Made by a program: the position numbers and the translations under genes
Shown: in pieces, positions 25,362 to 34,407 of the stretch
Layout: the number at the start of each line of letters is the position of its first letter
Numbering within the stretch: the first letter of the stretch is position 1
NCBI RefSeq assembly: GCF_017982655.1
Contig: NZ_JABXYX010000024.1
Span: 25,184 to 89,183, forward strand
Length of the DNA: 64,000 bases
Reading direction: 5' to 3'
DNA from: Brasilonema sp. CT11
GTDB taxonomy: Bacteria; Cyanobacteriota; Cyanobacteriia; Cyanobacteriales; Nostocaceae
The notes under the pieces: model-generated
Database searches by the model: none
What the model was told of the DNA's origin: nothing
What the model saw: only the letters and a program-made list of their open reading frames with translations

Positions 25362-26270
25362 GTGTTTACTTACTCTGCCTACAATCTCTGTATTCACTCC
25401 CAGTTGCCCTTACCGGAACTAATGGCTGCACAGGAGGGTGACAAAACTGGTCAATCGCCAGATGTTGTCGTCCATGTGCGTGAGTTAAGTTCCTCGGAGC
25501 TTTCGGCAGTAAATGGAGGAAACTTGTTTCTGGGTGATTCCTTTCTGGGAAACCTAGAGGTCGGTAAGTTCTTAGTACAGAATGGACGGCAGATTGTAAT
25601 TGAACCCGTTCCAGGAGTTGAGGAAGCGGTGATTCGTTCCCTCATCCTGGGACCTTCCTTGTCTGTATTGCTCCGACAGCTAGGATTTCTGGTACTGCAC
25701 GCCAGTTGTGTCGCCATTGATGGTACTACAATTGCCTTTTTGGGTCATTCTGGATGGGGAAAATCAACGCTGGCTGAAGTCTTCCATACCAAAGGCTACA
25801 GTATCCTCACGGATGATTTGATGGCTATCAAAATGGATACTGACCAAGCCATCGTATTTCCTGGATTTCCCCAGGTGAAATTATGGTCTGATGCAGCCAC
25901 TTCTTTGGGGCATACTCCGGAAAATTTGCCGTTACTACACTCAATGACGGAAAAGCTGGTTTACCGCTTTTCCGAAGGCTTTTGCCAAAGACCCCTGCCG
26001 TTAAAGCGTCTTTACGTGCTGGACAAAGGAACTCAACATAGCATCGAACCGTTGCATCCTGCAAATGCCTTCATGGAGTTGGTGCGCTATTCCCACGCTG
26101 TCAATTTATTACAAACTCCAGACTTTACCAAGACACATTTTGAGCAGTGCCAGAAACTAGTTAAGCACGTATCTGTGTGCCGACTGCGGCGGCAATTTTC
26201 TTTGGACGCTCTTCCGGATTTAGTGAAGTTGATCGAGGAAGATATTAAAGAGGGTGTTTATACTAGCTGA
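25362..26270 (+). CDS. HprK-like lasso peptide kinase
   Basis: The 302-residue protein resembles HPr kinase/phosphorylase. It has the P-loop GHSGWGKST at about residues 128-136 after VLHASCVAIDGTTIAFL, and the acidic pair in LTDDLMAI near 151-152. Homologues in lasso clusters (paeninodin type) phosphorylate the C-terminal serine of the precursor. Here the precursor ends in Pro-Lys, so the target must be another Ser/Thr or the kinase acts differently. The start is GTG; no in-frame ATG precedes it. Confidence 0.82.
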   Translation: MFTYSAYNLCIHSQLPLPELMAAQEGDKTGQSPDVVVHVRELSSSELSAVNGGNLFLGDSFLGNLEVGKFLVQNGRQIVIEPVPGVEEAVIRSLILGPSLSVLLRQLGFLVLHASCVAIDGTTIAFLGHSGWGKSTLAEVFHTKGYSILTDDLMAIKMDTDQAIVFPGFPQVKLWSDAATSLGHTPENLPLLHSMTEKLVYRFSEGFCQRPLPLKRLYVLDKGTQHSIEPLHPANAFMELVRYSHAVNLLQTPDFTKTHFEQCQKLVKHVSVCRLRRQFSLDALPDLVKLIEEDIKEGVYTS

Positions 26271-26362
26271 ATTGTCAAAAATAACTTTAATCTAACTTTA
26301 GATTCAACACTCGCAGCAGCTATTTAACCTCTTAATATTTTGTTTTGGTATAAAATTAAACT

Positions 26363-28180
26363 ATGCAAGCAGGCAAAATATTAAAACAAAAACTCCAGAA
26401 TACATTACGCTTTTTGCCTGCATTGCGCTTAGTTTGGCAAAGCAGTCCCAGTTGGACGATCGCTCGCGTCGTCCTCTTGGTCATCCAAGGTATATTACCT
26501 TTATTGTCAATCTATCTAGCGAAACTTATCGTCGATACAGTAGCTACTAGCCTCACCGCCGCTGACAAAGCAGCAGCCTTTGGCCAGGTATTATTCTTAA
26601 TTGTCCTAGCAGGTGTAGTCACCCTGGTCACTACGCTTTGCAACTCCTTAACAGAACTGGTCAATACCGCCCACTCGCAGCGGGTGAGTGACTATATGCA
26701 GGGTGTTATCCAGGCTAAATCAATAGAAGCTGATCTAGAATACTACGAAAATCCCCAATACTACGATACCCTACAACGCGCTCAACAAGAAGCTCCTTAC
26801 CGCCCTCCCCAAATCCTGAATCGTTTGGCACAGGTGGGACAAAATAGTATTTCCTTGCTAGCGATGGTTGGCTTACTGCTGTCACTTTATTGGGGAATTG
26901 CCTTAATGTTATTTGTTGCTGGTCTTCCCTCAATGCTGGTACGGGTAAAATACACTCGTGTCTTGTACCGTTGGCAGCGTAAAATAACACCTCAAGAACG
27001 GCAGTCCATGTACTTAGCTTGGATGCTGACATCAGACCAGTTCGCTAAAGAAATTCGCTTGTTTAATTTAGGCTCCTACTTCAGTCAATGGTATCTGCGT
27101 ATCCGACGGCAAATATATAAAGAAAGCCTAGTCATTTTCACCGCACGTTCTCTGGCTAACTTTGCTGCTCAAGCTGTAGCAGCAATTTTAATGTTTGCTG
27201 TCCTTGCCTTCATCGTCAATCAAGCTATCCAAGGTGTTCTCAAACTAGGGGATCTGGTCTTGTATTATCAAGCATTGCAACGTGGACAGAACGATATTAA
27301 AGGTCTATTGAGTAGTGTGTCTGGTTTGTATGAAGACAACCTATTTCTCGCTAACCTTTATGAATTCCTTGACCTGAAACCCAAATTGGTTGAGCCTTTA
27401 CATCCTGTGCCTATCCCCCGACCCATGCAAAGTGGCATTGTTTTTAATCATGTTAGTTTCCAATACTCTACCACTACCCGTCAGGCACTTAAGGATATTA
27501 ACTTGATTATTCGACCAGGGGAAGTCGTAGCGTTGGTGGGAGAAAACGGTTCTGGTAAAACTAGCCTCATTAAACTCTTATGCAGATTATACGCTCCAAC
27601 CTCTGGAAGTATCACTATTGATGGCATTGACCTCAGCCAATTTAAAATTGCAGAATTACGTCAAGAAATTAGCGTGATTTTTCAAGACTATGCTAAGTAC
27701 CACTTCACAGCGCAAGAAAACATTTGGTTAGGTAACATCGACTTACCACCGCACCGGGAAAGCATAATTGCTGCTGCCCGTCGTTCTGGTGCTGATGATG
27801 TTATTACTCATTTACCCCAAGGTTATGACACCATCTTGGGCAAGTTGTTTGAGCGAGGAGAAGAACTTAGCATTGGTCAGTGGCAAAAAATAGCATTGGC
27901 AAGGGCATTTCTCCGAGACTCCCAGGTGATTGTCTTGGATGAACCCACCAGTGCGATGGACCCCAAGGCTGAATACGAGGTGTTTGAAAAGTTCCGCCAA
28001 CTGATCCAAAATCAAGCTGCCATTCTGATTAGCCATCGCTTATCAACTGTCAAAATGGCGGATCGCATTTATGTGATGACAAATGGTTCAATTGTCGAAA
28101 GTGGAACCCATGACGAATTAATGCAGTTGGGCGCTACCTATGCCCACTTGTTTGAAACCCAAGCCCAACAATATAGATGA
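26363..28180 (+). CDS. lasso peptide ABC exporter (permease-ATPase fusion), D protein
   Basis: This is a 605-residue half-transporter with six membrane helices in the first 320 residues and a C-terminal ATPase. The ATPase shows Walker A GENGSGKTS near 393, signature LSIGQWQK near 502 (the usual LSGGQ altered) and Walker B VIVLDEPTSAMD. No N-terminal C39 peptidase domain is present, in keeping with leader removal by B2. In lasso clusters this protein exports the peptide and gives self-immunity. A long, little-conserved linker of the bacteriocin-exporter type joins the domains. Confidence 0.88.
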   Translation: MQAGKILKQKLQNTLRFLPALRLVWQSSPSWTIARVVLLVIQGILPLLSIYLAKLIVDTVATSLTAADKAAAFGQVLFLIVLAGVVTLVTTLCNSLTELVNTAHSQRVSDYMQGVIQAKSIEADLEYYENPQYYDTLQRAQQEAPYRPPQILNRLAQVGQNSISLLAMVGLLLSLYWGIALMLFVAGLPSMLVRVKYTRVLYRWQRKITPQERQSMYLAWMLTSDQFAKEIRLFNLGSYFSQWYLRIRRQIYKESLVIFTARSLANFAAQAVAAILMFAVLAFIVNQAIQGVLKLGDLVLYYQALQRGQNDIKGLLSSVSGLYEDNLFLANLYEFLDLKPKLVEPLHPVPIPRPMQSGIVFNHVSFQYSTTTRQALKDINLIIRPGEVVALVGENGSGKTSLIKLLCRLYAPTSGSITIDGIDLSQFKIAELRQEISVIFQDYAKYHFTAQENIWLGNIDLPPHRESIIAAARRSGADDVITHLPQGYDTILGKLFERGEELSIGQWQKIALARAFLRDSQVIVLDEPTSAMDPKAEYEVFEKFRQLIQNQAAILISHRLSTVKMADRIYVMTNGSIVESGTHDELMQLGATYAHLFETQAQQYR

Positions 28181-28187
28181 AAACTCT

Positions 28188-29417
28188 ATGTGGCAAGAAA
28201 CCCTCTCTCAACTTAGTGAAGCAGAATCACCACTTTCTAAGTCATTACCGAAAATCTATAGCATTCCCATTGCTGCCGAAGCCCTAGCTCATTACAGTCG
28301 TGAACTTCAAATAGCTGAACCTGCTGAGGCATTGTGTAGGTTAACTCAAGCCATTGCCTACAGTCCTAGTTGGGCAGAAATGCCTCCAAGCGTGTTGATT
28401 AGCCGACCGACTCCCCAACCTGTACTAGCGGTGTTGGGCTGCTTTGATGAAGTTGCTAAATTCCGAATTTGGACACAGTTACAAAGCTTGAATCGGGATC
28501 TAGCTCGGATGCGCTATGTTAGCTATGGTCAAGCTGAGCTAGACTGCCAGCGCTTGGCTTGTCAGTTAATTGCTCGCTTTGGTCATCAGGAACTGAAACG
28601 CTTTCACTTCACCGCCATTCCTCGCGGGGGACTGATTGTACTGGGTATACTGGCTTATTGTTTAGGACTCACGAGCGAGCAATTACAGCCACCGAAATCG
28701 CCGGATGTACCTTGGGTAGTAGTGGATGACTGCGTGTATACAGGATCGCGATTCTACGGCTTTGTGCAATCCCACTCGCAGCAGAAGGTCATTTTTGCCC
28801 ATCTGTACTCTCATCCTGAGTTGCGTTCGCGCATCATAACTTGTGAACCTCGCGTCCTTGCTTGTGTGAGTGCACATGATCTTTATGACTACGCACCTGA
28901 AGAGTTGGGCGATGATTACCAAGCTTGGCAGAAACACTCGCTTTTCAAGCTTAGCGGTTTCCGCTATTGGGTTGGAAAAACTGACCATGTATGTTTCAGT
29001 TGGAATGAGCCAGATCGCTTTTTTTGGAACTCTATTACGGAAAAAATAGAAGGTTCCTGGTTGCTTCTTCCAAAAGACGTTTGCTTGAAAAATCAATTTA
29101 AGGCTGCTTCCAAGCTTCTGAATGTACAAATTCAGCCTGAGGCAACCGGATCCCTCAAGCCTGCAGCACAGGTTGTCTTTGGTCAGTATGAGGAACAAAT
29201 TGTGATTGGTAACCTTGAAACACAGCAAAGCTTTGGACTAACTGATTTGGCTGCTGATATTTGGTTAGCTATTGTTGAGCACGGCAATTTGGAAGAGGTC
29301 ATAACAGTGTTATTGAGAATCTACGACATTAATGAAACCACGCTACGCTCTGATGTGGATATTTTTATAGATCAGTTGTACGCCGAGGGTTTGCTAATTA
29401 AATTGAATGATCGCTAA
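28188..29417 (+). CDS. phosphoribosyltransferase fused to PqqD-like RRE domain
   Basis: The 409-residue protein has a PRTase-like domain in the middle, with the PRPP-binding loop VVVDDCVYTGSRF near residues 177-189 preceded by FTAIPRGGLIVLGILAY. A C-terminal PqqD-fold domain (about 327-409) contains GNLETQQSFGLTDLAADIWLAI and a final IDQLYAEGLLIKL. The RRE suggests the protein engages the precursor leader itself. Transfer of a phosphoribosyl group to the lasso peptide or a cofactor is speculation. I start at ATG MWQETLSQ, 7 bases after the exporter stop, instead of an overlapping upstream ATG. Confidence 0.8.
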   Translation: MWQETLSQLSEAESPLSKSLPKIYSIPIAAEALAHYSRELQIAEPAEALCRLTQAIAYSPSWAEMPPSVLISRPTPQPVLAVLGCFDEVAKFRIWTQLQSLNRDLARMRYVSYGQAELDCQRLACQLIARFGHQELKRFHFTAIPRGGLIVLGILAYCLGLTSEQLQPPKSPDVPWVVVDDCVYTGSRFYGFVQSHSQQKVIFAHLYSHPELRSRIITCEPRVLACVSAHDLYDYAPEELGDDYQAWQKHSLFKLSGFRYWVGKTDHVCFSWNEPDRFFWNSITEKIEGSWLLLPKDVCLKNQFKAASKLLNVQIQPEATGSLKPAAQVVFGQYEEQIVIGNLETQQSFGLTDLAADIWLAIVEHGNLEEVITVLLRIYDINETTLRSDVDIFIDQLYAEGLLIKLNDR

Positions 29418-29520
29418 TTCAAAATTATGCTCCTATCTTTACCCTTAAGCAAGCTTATACCCAAATATTGGCAATATTAAATAAAAGCCAAAAAGAAGAA
29501 ACATTTATTACAACTTATTA

Positions 29521-30645
29521 ATGAAAATGCAAACTTTACCAAGACCATATATCAGGAATTTCGAGACAAATATTCGCCCCGAAATAGAGCTACTTCTTTG
29601 TTGCGTCCGCCCACAGGTTGATGATGCTATTAGCGATCGCATCAAAGCTTTGGTTAAAGAAAACATTGACTGGGAATACCTAATTCAAACAGCACATGGA
29701 CACGGTGTCATACCCTTAATATACACCCGCCTCAATGCTATCTGCCCAAAAGCTTTGCCCGACTCTGCTTTGAACCAACTACATAGTCTTTTTAGTGCGA
29801 TCACTAGACGTAACTTGTTTTTGACTAGAGAACTCGTCAAACTCCTAGAACTTTTGAAGGAGCAAGGGATTATAGCAGTACCTTACAAAGGGCCAGTTTT
29901 AGCTACCTTAATATACGGTAATGTAGCTCTACGGCAATTCGGTGATTTAGATATTATTGTCGAAGTGCAAGATATTTTTGCAGTCAAGAAACTGCTGCTT
30001 GATCAAGGATATCGACCCAATGTTGAAATGACTCATGCAGAAGAAATTGCTTATCTGCAAGCTAAAACTGAGCATACCTATGACTTTATTCACGATGACA
30101 AAGGAATTTTTTTAGAAATTCATTGGCGAATTGCACCAAAGTACATCACTTCCATCGAACCTAAACACTTGTGGCAAGACCTGGAACCATTCTCATTGGC
30201 TGGCACAACTATATCCTACCTGCCCCTAGAAGACTGGCTACCAATTTTATGCGTACATGGGTCTAGACATATGTGGGAAAGGCTATCATGGCTGTGCGAT
30301 ATTGCTACACTCCTTCACAAACACCCAGATCTAAATTGGGAAAAAGTCGTTAAACAAGCTACCATCTTTGGCTGTAGACGGATACTGTTTTTGGGGCTTT
30401 TCTTGGCACATGATCTTTTAGGAGTTGTCTTGCCAACAGAAATTTGGCAGCAGGTGAAAGCTGAACCGATGGTAAGTGCGATCGCCCCCCGAGTATACAA
30501 TCAACTTTTTGATCAAGTCAGGACTTCCGATAGATTTATGGGCAGAACTCTCTACCATATTCAGGTGAGGGAACGCTTCCAAGATAAAGTTCTTTACATC
30601 CAATCTTTCTTCCACTGGTTAAGAAATAAGAATGCCTCAGTTTAA
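29521..30645 (+). CDS. nucleotidyltransferase-family protein (NTP_transf_5 type)
   Basis: This 374-residue protein belongs to the nucleotidyltransferase group found in many lasso clusters. The active-site pattern is GPVLATLIYGNVALRQFGDL followed by DIIVEV (DxD near residues 140-142). A long helical C-terminal region includes LEIHWRIAP and LPLEDWLPILCVHG. In the pseudomycoidin system a related protein works after the kinase and adds sugars to the phosphorylated peptide, as far as I recall. Co-occurrence with a kinase here fits that. It is the last lasso gene, 103 bases after the PRTase-RRE gene. Confidence 0.8.
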   Translation: MKMQTLPRPYIRNFETNIRPEIELLLCCVRPQVDDAISDRIKALVKENIDWEYLIQTAHGHGVIPLIYTRLNAICPKALPDSALNQLHSLFSAITRRNLFLTRELVKLLELLKEQGIIAVPYKGPVLATLIYGNVALRQFGDLDIIVEVQDIFAVKKLLLDQGYRPNVEMTHAEEIAYLQAKTEHTYDFIHDDKGIFLEIHWRIAPKYITSIEPKHLWQDLEPFSLAGTTISYLPLEDWLPILCVHGSRHMWERLSWLCDIATLLHKHPDLNWEKVVKQATIFGCRRILFLGLFLAHDLLGVVLPTEIWQQVKAEPMVSAIAPRVYNQLFDQVRTSDRFMGRTLYHIQVRERFQDKVLYIQSFFHWLRNKNASV

Positions 30646-30789
30646 TGTGAGTTCAAAGCATCAAACATCACGGCTGATGAATTCTACAAATCTAGTGCTG
30701 AAGCACAAAGTATATTCTGACTCATTGTACTAATTAATTTCAAGCCCAAAATCTAAAATTTAAAATTTAAAATCTAAAATTGACAATCG

Positions 30790-32862
30790 ATGAAACGACG
30801 ATTTTTTTTGCTAAGTGCAGGTACATTAACATTCTCACAACTGCTTGTTAACTGTGCTGGCAATAACCAGGCAACCCCAATTAACCAGTCGCCAAAAGAG
30901 TCTAATGGTAAGCGAGAGCTTAATAAGTTTCGCAAGAACTTGAATCATTTTCCTAATGAAAATATTTCTTATCCAGCTGATGCTGGAGTGATTGACGTCA
31001 TGAAGGACTATGGCGCTCGCGGAGATGGAAGGACAGATGACACTGCCGCCATTCAATCTGCTATTAGCGCTGCTGTTGGAACGAAAAGGATAGTATATTT
31101 TCCAAAAGGAATATATTTGGTTTCAAACACTATTTCTGCAAAAGATACTAATGGCGTTTGGCGCTGCCGCCTAATTTTACAAGGATACAACAAGCAAAAT
31201 ACTATTATAAAATTGAAAGATAACTGTGCAGGTTTTACTGACTCAAAGAACCCAAAAGATGTTTTACAGACTGGGAGTGATAATCCGATTGCTCAAGACG
31301 GTGCTCAGGCAGGAGGAGGTAATCAAGCATTCAACAACTCTGTTTTGAATTTAACTATTGATATTGGAATAGGTAATATTGGTGCAAGAGGGCTAGAGTA
31401 TCTTGCAAATAATCAAGGGATTTTAGAAAATGTCACTATCAAATCCTCAGATCCTAAAATGTTGGGAGATACAGGACTTGCTATGATTCGCTTTGGTCCT
31501 GGTCCATGCTTGATTAAAAATGTCATAATAATTGGATTTAATTACGGGATATATGCTTTTGGGATGGAGTATGGATTGACTTTTGAAAATATCGCAATTG
31601 AAGGACAGCGAATAGCAGGTATATATAATAATGGACAAGTTATGGCTGTCCGGCGATTAATTAGCTACAACGAAGGGACTATTCCAGTCATTAAGCTTGA
31701 TGGCGCAGGTTTTCTAGTTATGGTAGATTCTGAATTAATTTGTTCAGGAAATACTAAAAATTCAGTTGCTATTGATAGTGTGGGTGATAATTCAGAATTT
31801 TTCTTAAGAAATGTCAAAACCTCTGGTTACCGAGTTGTAAGCATAACAAAAAGGAGACAGCCTGAGAAGACAGAAAATCCTATGAGCGAGTATTCTTCAC
31901 TACCTGTAAAACAACTGTTCTCCTCAACTCGAAAAAGCTTGAATCTTCAAGTAAAAGAAACACCAAATTACTACAATAACAAGTTCTCAGATTGGGCTTT
32001 TGTTGGTCTTCCAACAGGAGGAGATGACACCTCCAATATCCAAGCAGCACTAAATTCTGGTAAACCTGTTGTCTACTTTAAGTCAGGGGTTGGTTATTTT
32101 ATAACAACAAGATTAGTGATTCCATCGACAGTCAAGAAAATTGTTGGTATGGAAGCAACTATACTGATTTCTAAAAACAACACTTACTTTAGAGACAAGA
32201 GTAAGCCAAAAGCGCTATGGGAAGTCGTTGATGGTAGTGATTTGTTAGTCATTGAAGCTCTAGATTGCACTATTTTTAATACCAATACTGAAACAGCGGG
32301 TGGTTATTTTATGCACAATAAATCCGCTAGAAGCATGGTGCTTAAAAGGATTCCTGCGGGATACGGTGCTTACAAAAATGAAAGGCCAGCATCAGGTGTA
32401 CCACTTGGCGAGCTTTATGTAGAGGACTATTCTGGAACTATCAGAATTAACGTTCCTCAAAAAGTTTGGGTGAGACAATTTAACCCAGAGAACTTTGAAG
32501 ATGGGTACAACGCCAAGGTCACAAACAATGGTGGAGATCTCTGGATTCTTGGTTTCAAAATAGAAGGAGCAGGTTCCGCTATTGAAACAAATAACGGTGG
32601 TCGCACCGAAGTACTAGGCGGGGAAATATACGCATCAGGATATGTTCCTCCTGCTGGAAAAGCTTGTTTCCTTGTCAATAATTCTTCAGTCAGCTTTTCT
32701 GTTGGCACTTCGGGTGTAAATCAGTATCCAGTCATTGTCAGAGAAACAAGAGGCAAAGTGACTAAGGATTTGAATCATCGTGATTTGCCATCTAGAGGTG
32801 GTCCCTCTGTTGCCTTACCATTGTACTCAGGGCAAGTAACACGAAAAAGAGGGATAAAATAA
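30790..32862 (+). CDS. secreted beta-helix protein with pectate-lyase-3-like domains
   Basis: The 690-residue protein starts MKRRFFLLSAGTLTFSQLLV, a signal peptide with a twin-Arg-like beginning and a weak lipobox-like LVNC near residue 22, so it may be a lipoprotein. The first domain contains DYGARGDGRTDDTAAIQSAI and VYFPKGIYLVS, the hallmark of pectate_lyase_3/GH55 beta-helices. A second shorter version (GGDDTSNIQAALNSGKPVVY) begins near residue 417. Such proteins bind or cut polysaccharide or build surface layers. Lying next to the glycan locus, it could trim or anchor the exported polymer. Confidence 0.78.
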   Translation: MKRRFFLLSAGTLTFSQLLVNCAGNNQATPINQSPKESNGKRELNKFRKNLNHFPNENISYPADAGVIDVMKDYGARGDGRTDDTAAIQSAISAAVGTKRIVYFPKGIYLVSNTISAKDTNGVWRCRLILQGYNKQNTIIKLKDNCAGFTDSKNPKDVLQTGSDNPIAQDGAQAGGGNQAFNNSVLNLTIDIGIGNIGARGLEYLANNQGILENVTIKSSDPKMLGDTGLAMIRFGPGPCLIKNVIIIGFNYGIYAFGMEYGLTFENIAIEGQRIAGIYNNGQVMAVRRLISYNEGTIPVIKLDGAGFLVMVDSELICSGNTKNSVAIDSVGDNSEFFLRNVKTSGYRVVSITKRRQPEKTENPMSEYSSLPVKQLFSSTRKSLNLQVKETPNYYNNKFSDWAFVGLPTGGDDTSNIQAALNSGKPVVYFKSGVGYFITTRLVIPSTVKKIVGMEATILISKNNTYFRDKSKPKALWEVVDGSDLLVIEALDCTIFNTNTETAGGYFMHNKSARSMVLKRIPAGYGAYKNERPASGVPLGELYVEDYSGTIRINVPQKVWVRQFNPENFEDGYNAKVTNNGGDLWILGFKIEGAGSAIETNNGGRTEVLGGEIYASGYVPPAGKACFLVNNSSVSFSVGTSGVNQYPVIVRETRGKVTKDLNHRDLPSRGGPSVALPLYSGQVTRKRGIK

Positions 32863-32920
32863 ATTTGGGCGATCGCACTCGACTTTCTAATGTCAAGTTT
32901 TCTGTCAAATCTACTACTTT

Positions 32921-34393
32921 CTAGACATTGTTTAAGGGGTGCTGACGTGCTTGTCGAGCCAGCCGCTGCTCATGCCATTGTAGACCAATCAAAATAGCCA
33001 CAGTGAGGGTTTGACCCGCTTCTTCCATCTGCGTGAAAATCAGACCAAAGACAAACAGAGTCAGCGTCAAAAATTTGCAAAAATCATCGACACAAACACG
33101 AGACCATAAGACATAGCCAAGATACAGATAAGCCCCTAGACCTAAAAACCCTAAGTCTCCCCAGATGCCAAGCCAGCTGAATAAAGGCATAAACATTGAA
33201 GACTCCTTGGCAAGCCAACTTGCATAAACTTTAACCCAGACTTCTGCACTCACAGGATGAGTTGTAGCCCCTAGTGGACTCAGTAGACTCCAATAATCGC
33301 GGAAAAACCACCCTCCTAACCGTCCCACGGTATGACCTGGTCCAAGACCAAACAACCAATTTAAGGGTGATTTATAGTAAGAAACAATCATGGGAACTGC
33401 TGCCATTTTAGTCCTAACAGCCTCACCATCAGGACCGTAAAGTTCTGTTCTGCCAAACCAATATTTAAATGCTTCCAAGCCTTCTATTTCTAGGTTTTCC
33501 ATGCACCAATAAAAACCTATAATAAACAAAGTAAAAATTATTATATACATTAGTGCTTTGCCAAAATCATTGTATTTAAAAAATACCAAAAACATCCAGG
33601 CTAGTACAAATACAATTAATACCTGCTTGGAGTCGGAAATTAATAATTGCCAAAACGCAAGGAGTAACAAAAATCCTCGTATCCAAATAGAGACAGTCTT
33701 AGCGTTAAGCAAATAGTACAAACCAACAGCTAATGAAACGGAGCAAGATACATAATTGCCAGCGCCTGACAAATAAAAAACACCTTGAATAGCGTCCTGC
33801 GGAGTGTATTGGGCAACACTAATCTTACCCATATCTATCAGAGGTTTCTGAATTAAAGCTACTAATAAGTTAATTAAGGCAGAACCTAGCAGCCAAGCTC
33901 TCAACTTTTTAAAACTTGCTGGCGTTAGGGGTATACAAACTATCGTCACCAGCATCAAAAAAGGCTCACAGAGTATCATGAAATCCAAGAATACATTAAT
34001 CGCACCTGCCTTATTCAAAAGCGCACTGGTAAGCATGACCCCAAGAAAGATAAAACACGCAGTTATAATTTCCCATGTAGTTGCTATTTGCTTGCTATCC
34101 TTGGTTCGGGTCTTGGTTATGGCAACTATGAGAGCAAATGGAACCAACAAAAAGTGTGCAAAATTGATGACTTTAGGGACACCGGCGGCACTAATAATAC
34201 GAGGGTAGAAAATACTTACAAAAGCAATTATTATGAGTGACAAACTAGTAATGTATACTTGTTTACGTGGTTTTAAAAAATATTGATTTATAGAGTTTTT
34301 TGTATTGAACATTCTTAGGTTTCTATTCTTTAAGAAAATAAATTGTTGAGTATTTTTACTTTGTTTTTGAAGAAAAGTTAACTTATTGCTCAC
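32921..34393 (-). CDS. Wzy/O-antigen ligase-like membrane protein
   Basis: This 490-residue protein has about 11-12 hydrophobic helices and a large periplasmic loop near residues 300-390 (FGLGPGHTVGRLGGWFFRDY). That arrangement is typical of polysaccharide polymerases and O-antigen ligases. Primary sequence in this group is poorly conserved, so the call rests on topology and position at the downstream end of the glycan operon. The first 27 residues are lysine-rich and the methionine at 28 (MFNTKNS) is an alternative start. Confidence 0.65.
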   Translation of the reverse strand: MSNKLTFLQKQSKNTQQFIFLKNRNLRMFNTKNSINQYFLKPRKQVYITSLSLIIIAFVSIFYPRIISAAGVPKVINFAHFLLVPFALIVAITKTRTKDSKQIATTWEIITACFIFLGVMLTSALLNKAGAINVFLDFMILCEPFLMLVTIVCIPLTPASFKKLRAWLLGSALINLLVALIQKPLIDMGKISVAQYTPQDAIQGVFYLSGAGNYVSCSVSLAVGLYYLLNAKTVSIWIRGFLLLLAFWQLLISDSKQVLIVFVLAWMFLVFFKYNDFGKALMYIIIFTLFIIGFYWCMENLEIEGLEAFKYWFGRTELYGPDGEAVRTKMAAVPMIVSYYKSPLNWLFGLGPGHTVGRLGGWFFRDYWSLLSPLGATTHPVSAEVWVKVYASWLAKESSMFMPLFSWLGIWGDLGFLGLGAYLYLGYVLWSRVCVDDFCKFLTLTLFVFGLIFTQMEEAGQTLTVAILIGLQWHEQRLARQARQHPLNNV

Positions 34394-34407
34394 TCTAGTA
34401 ATTATAA

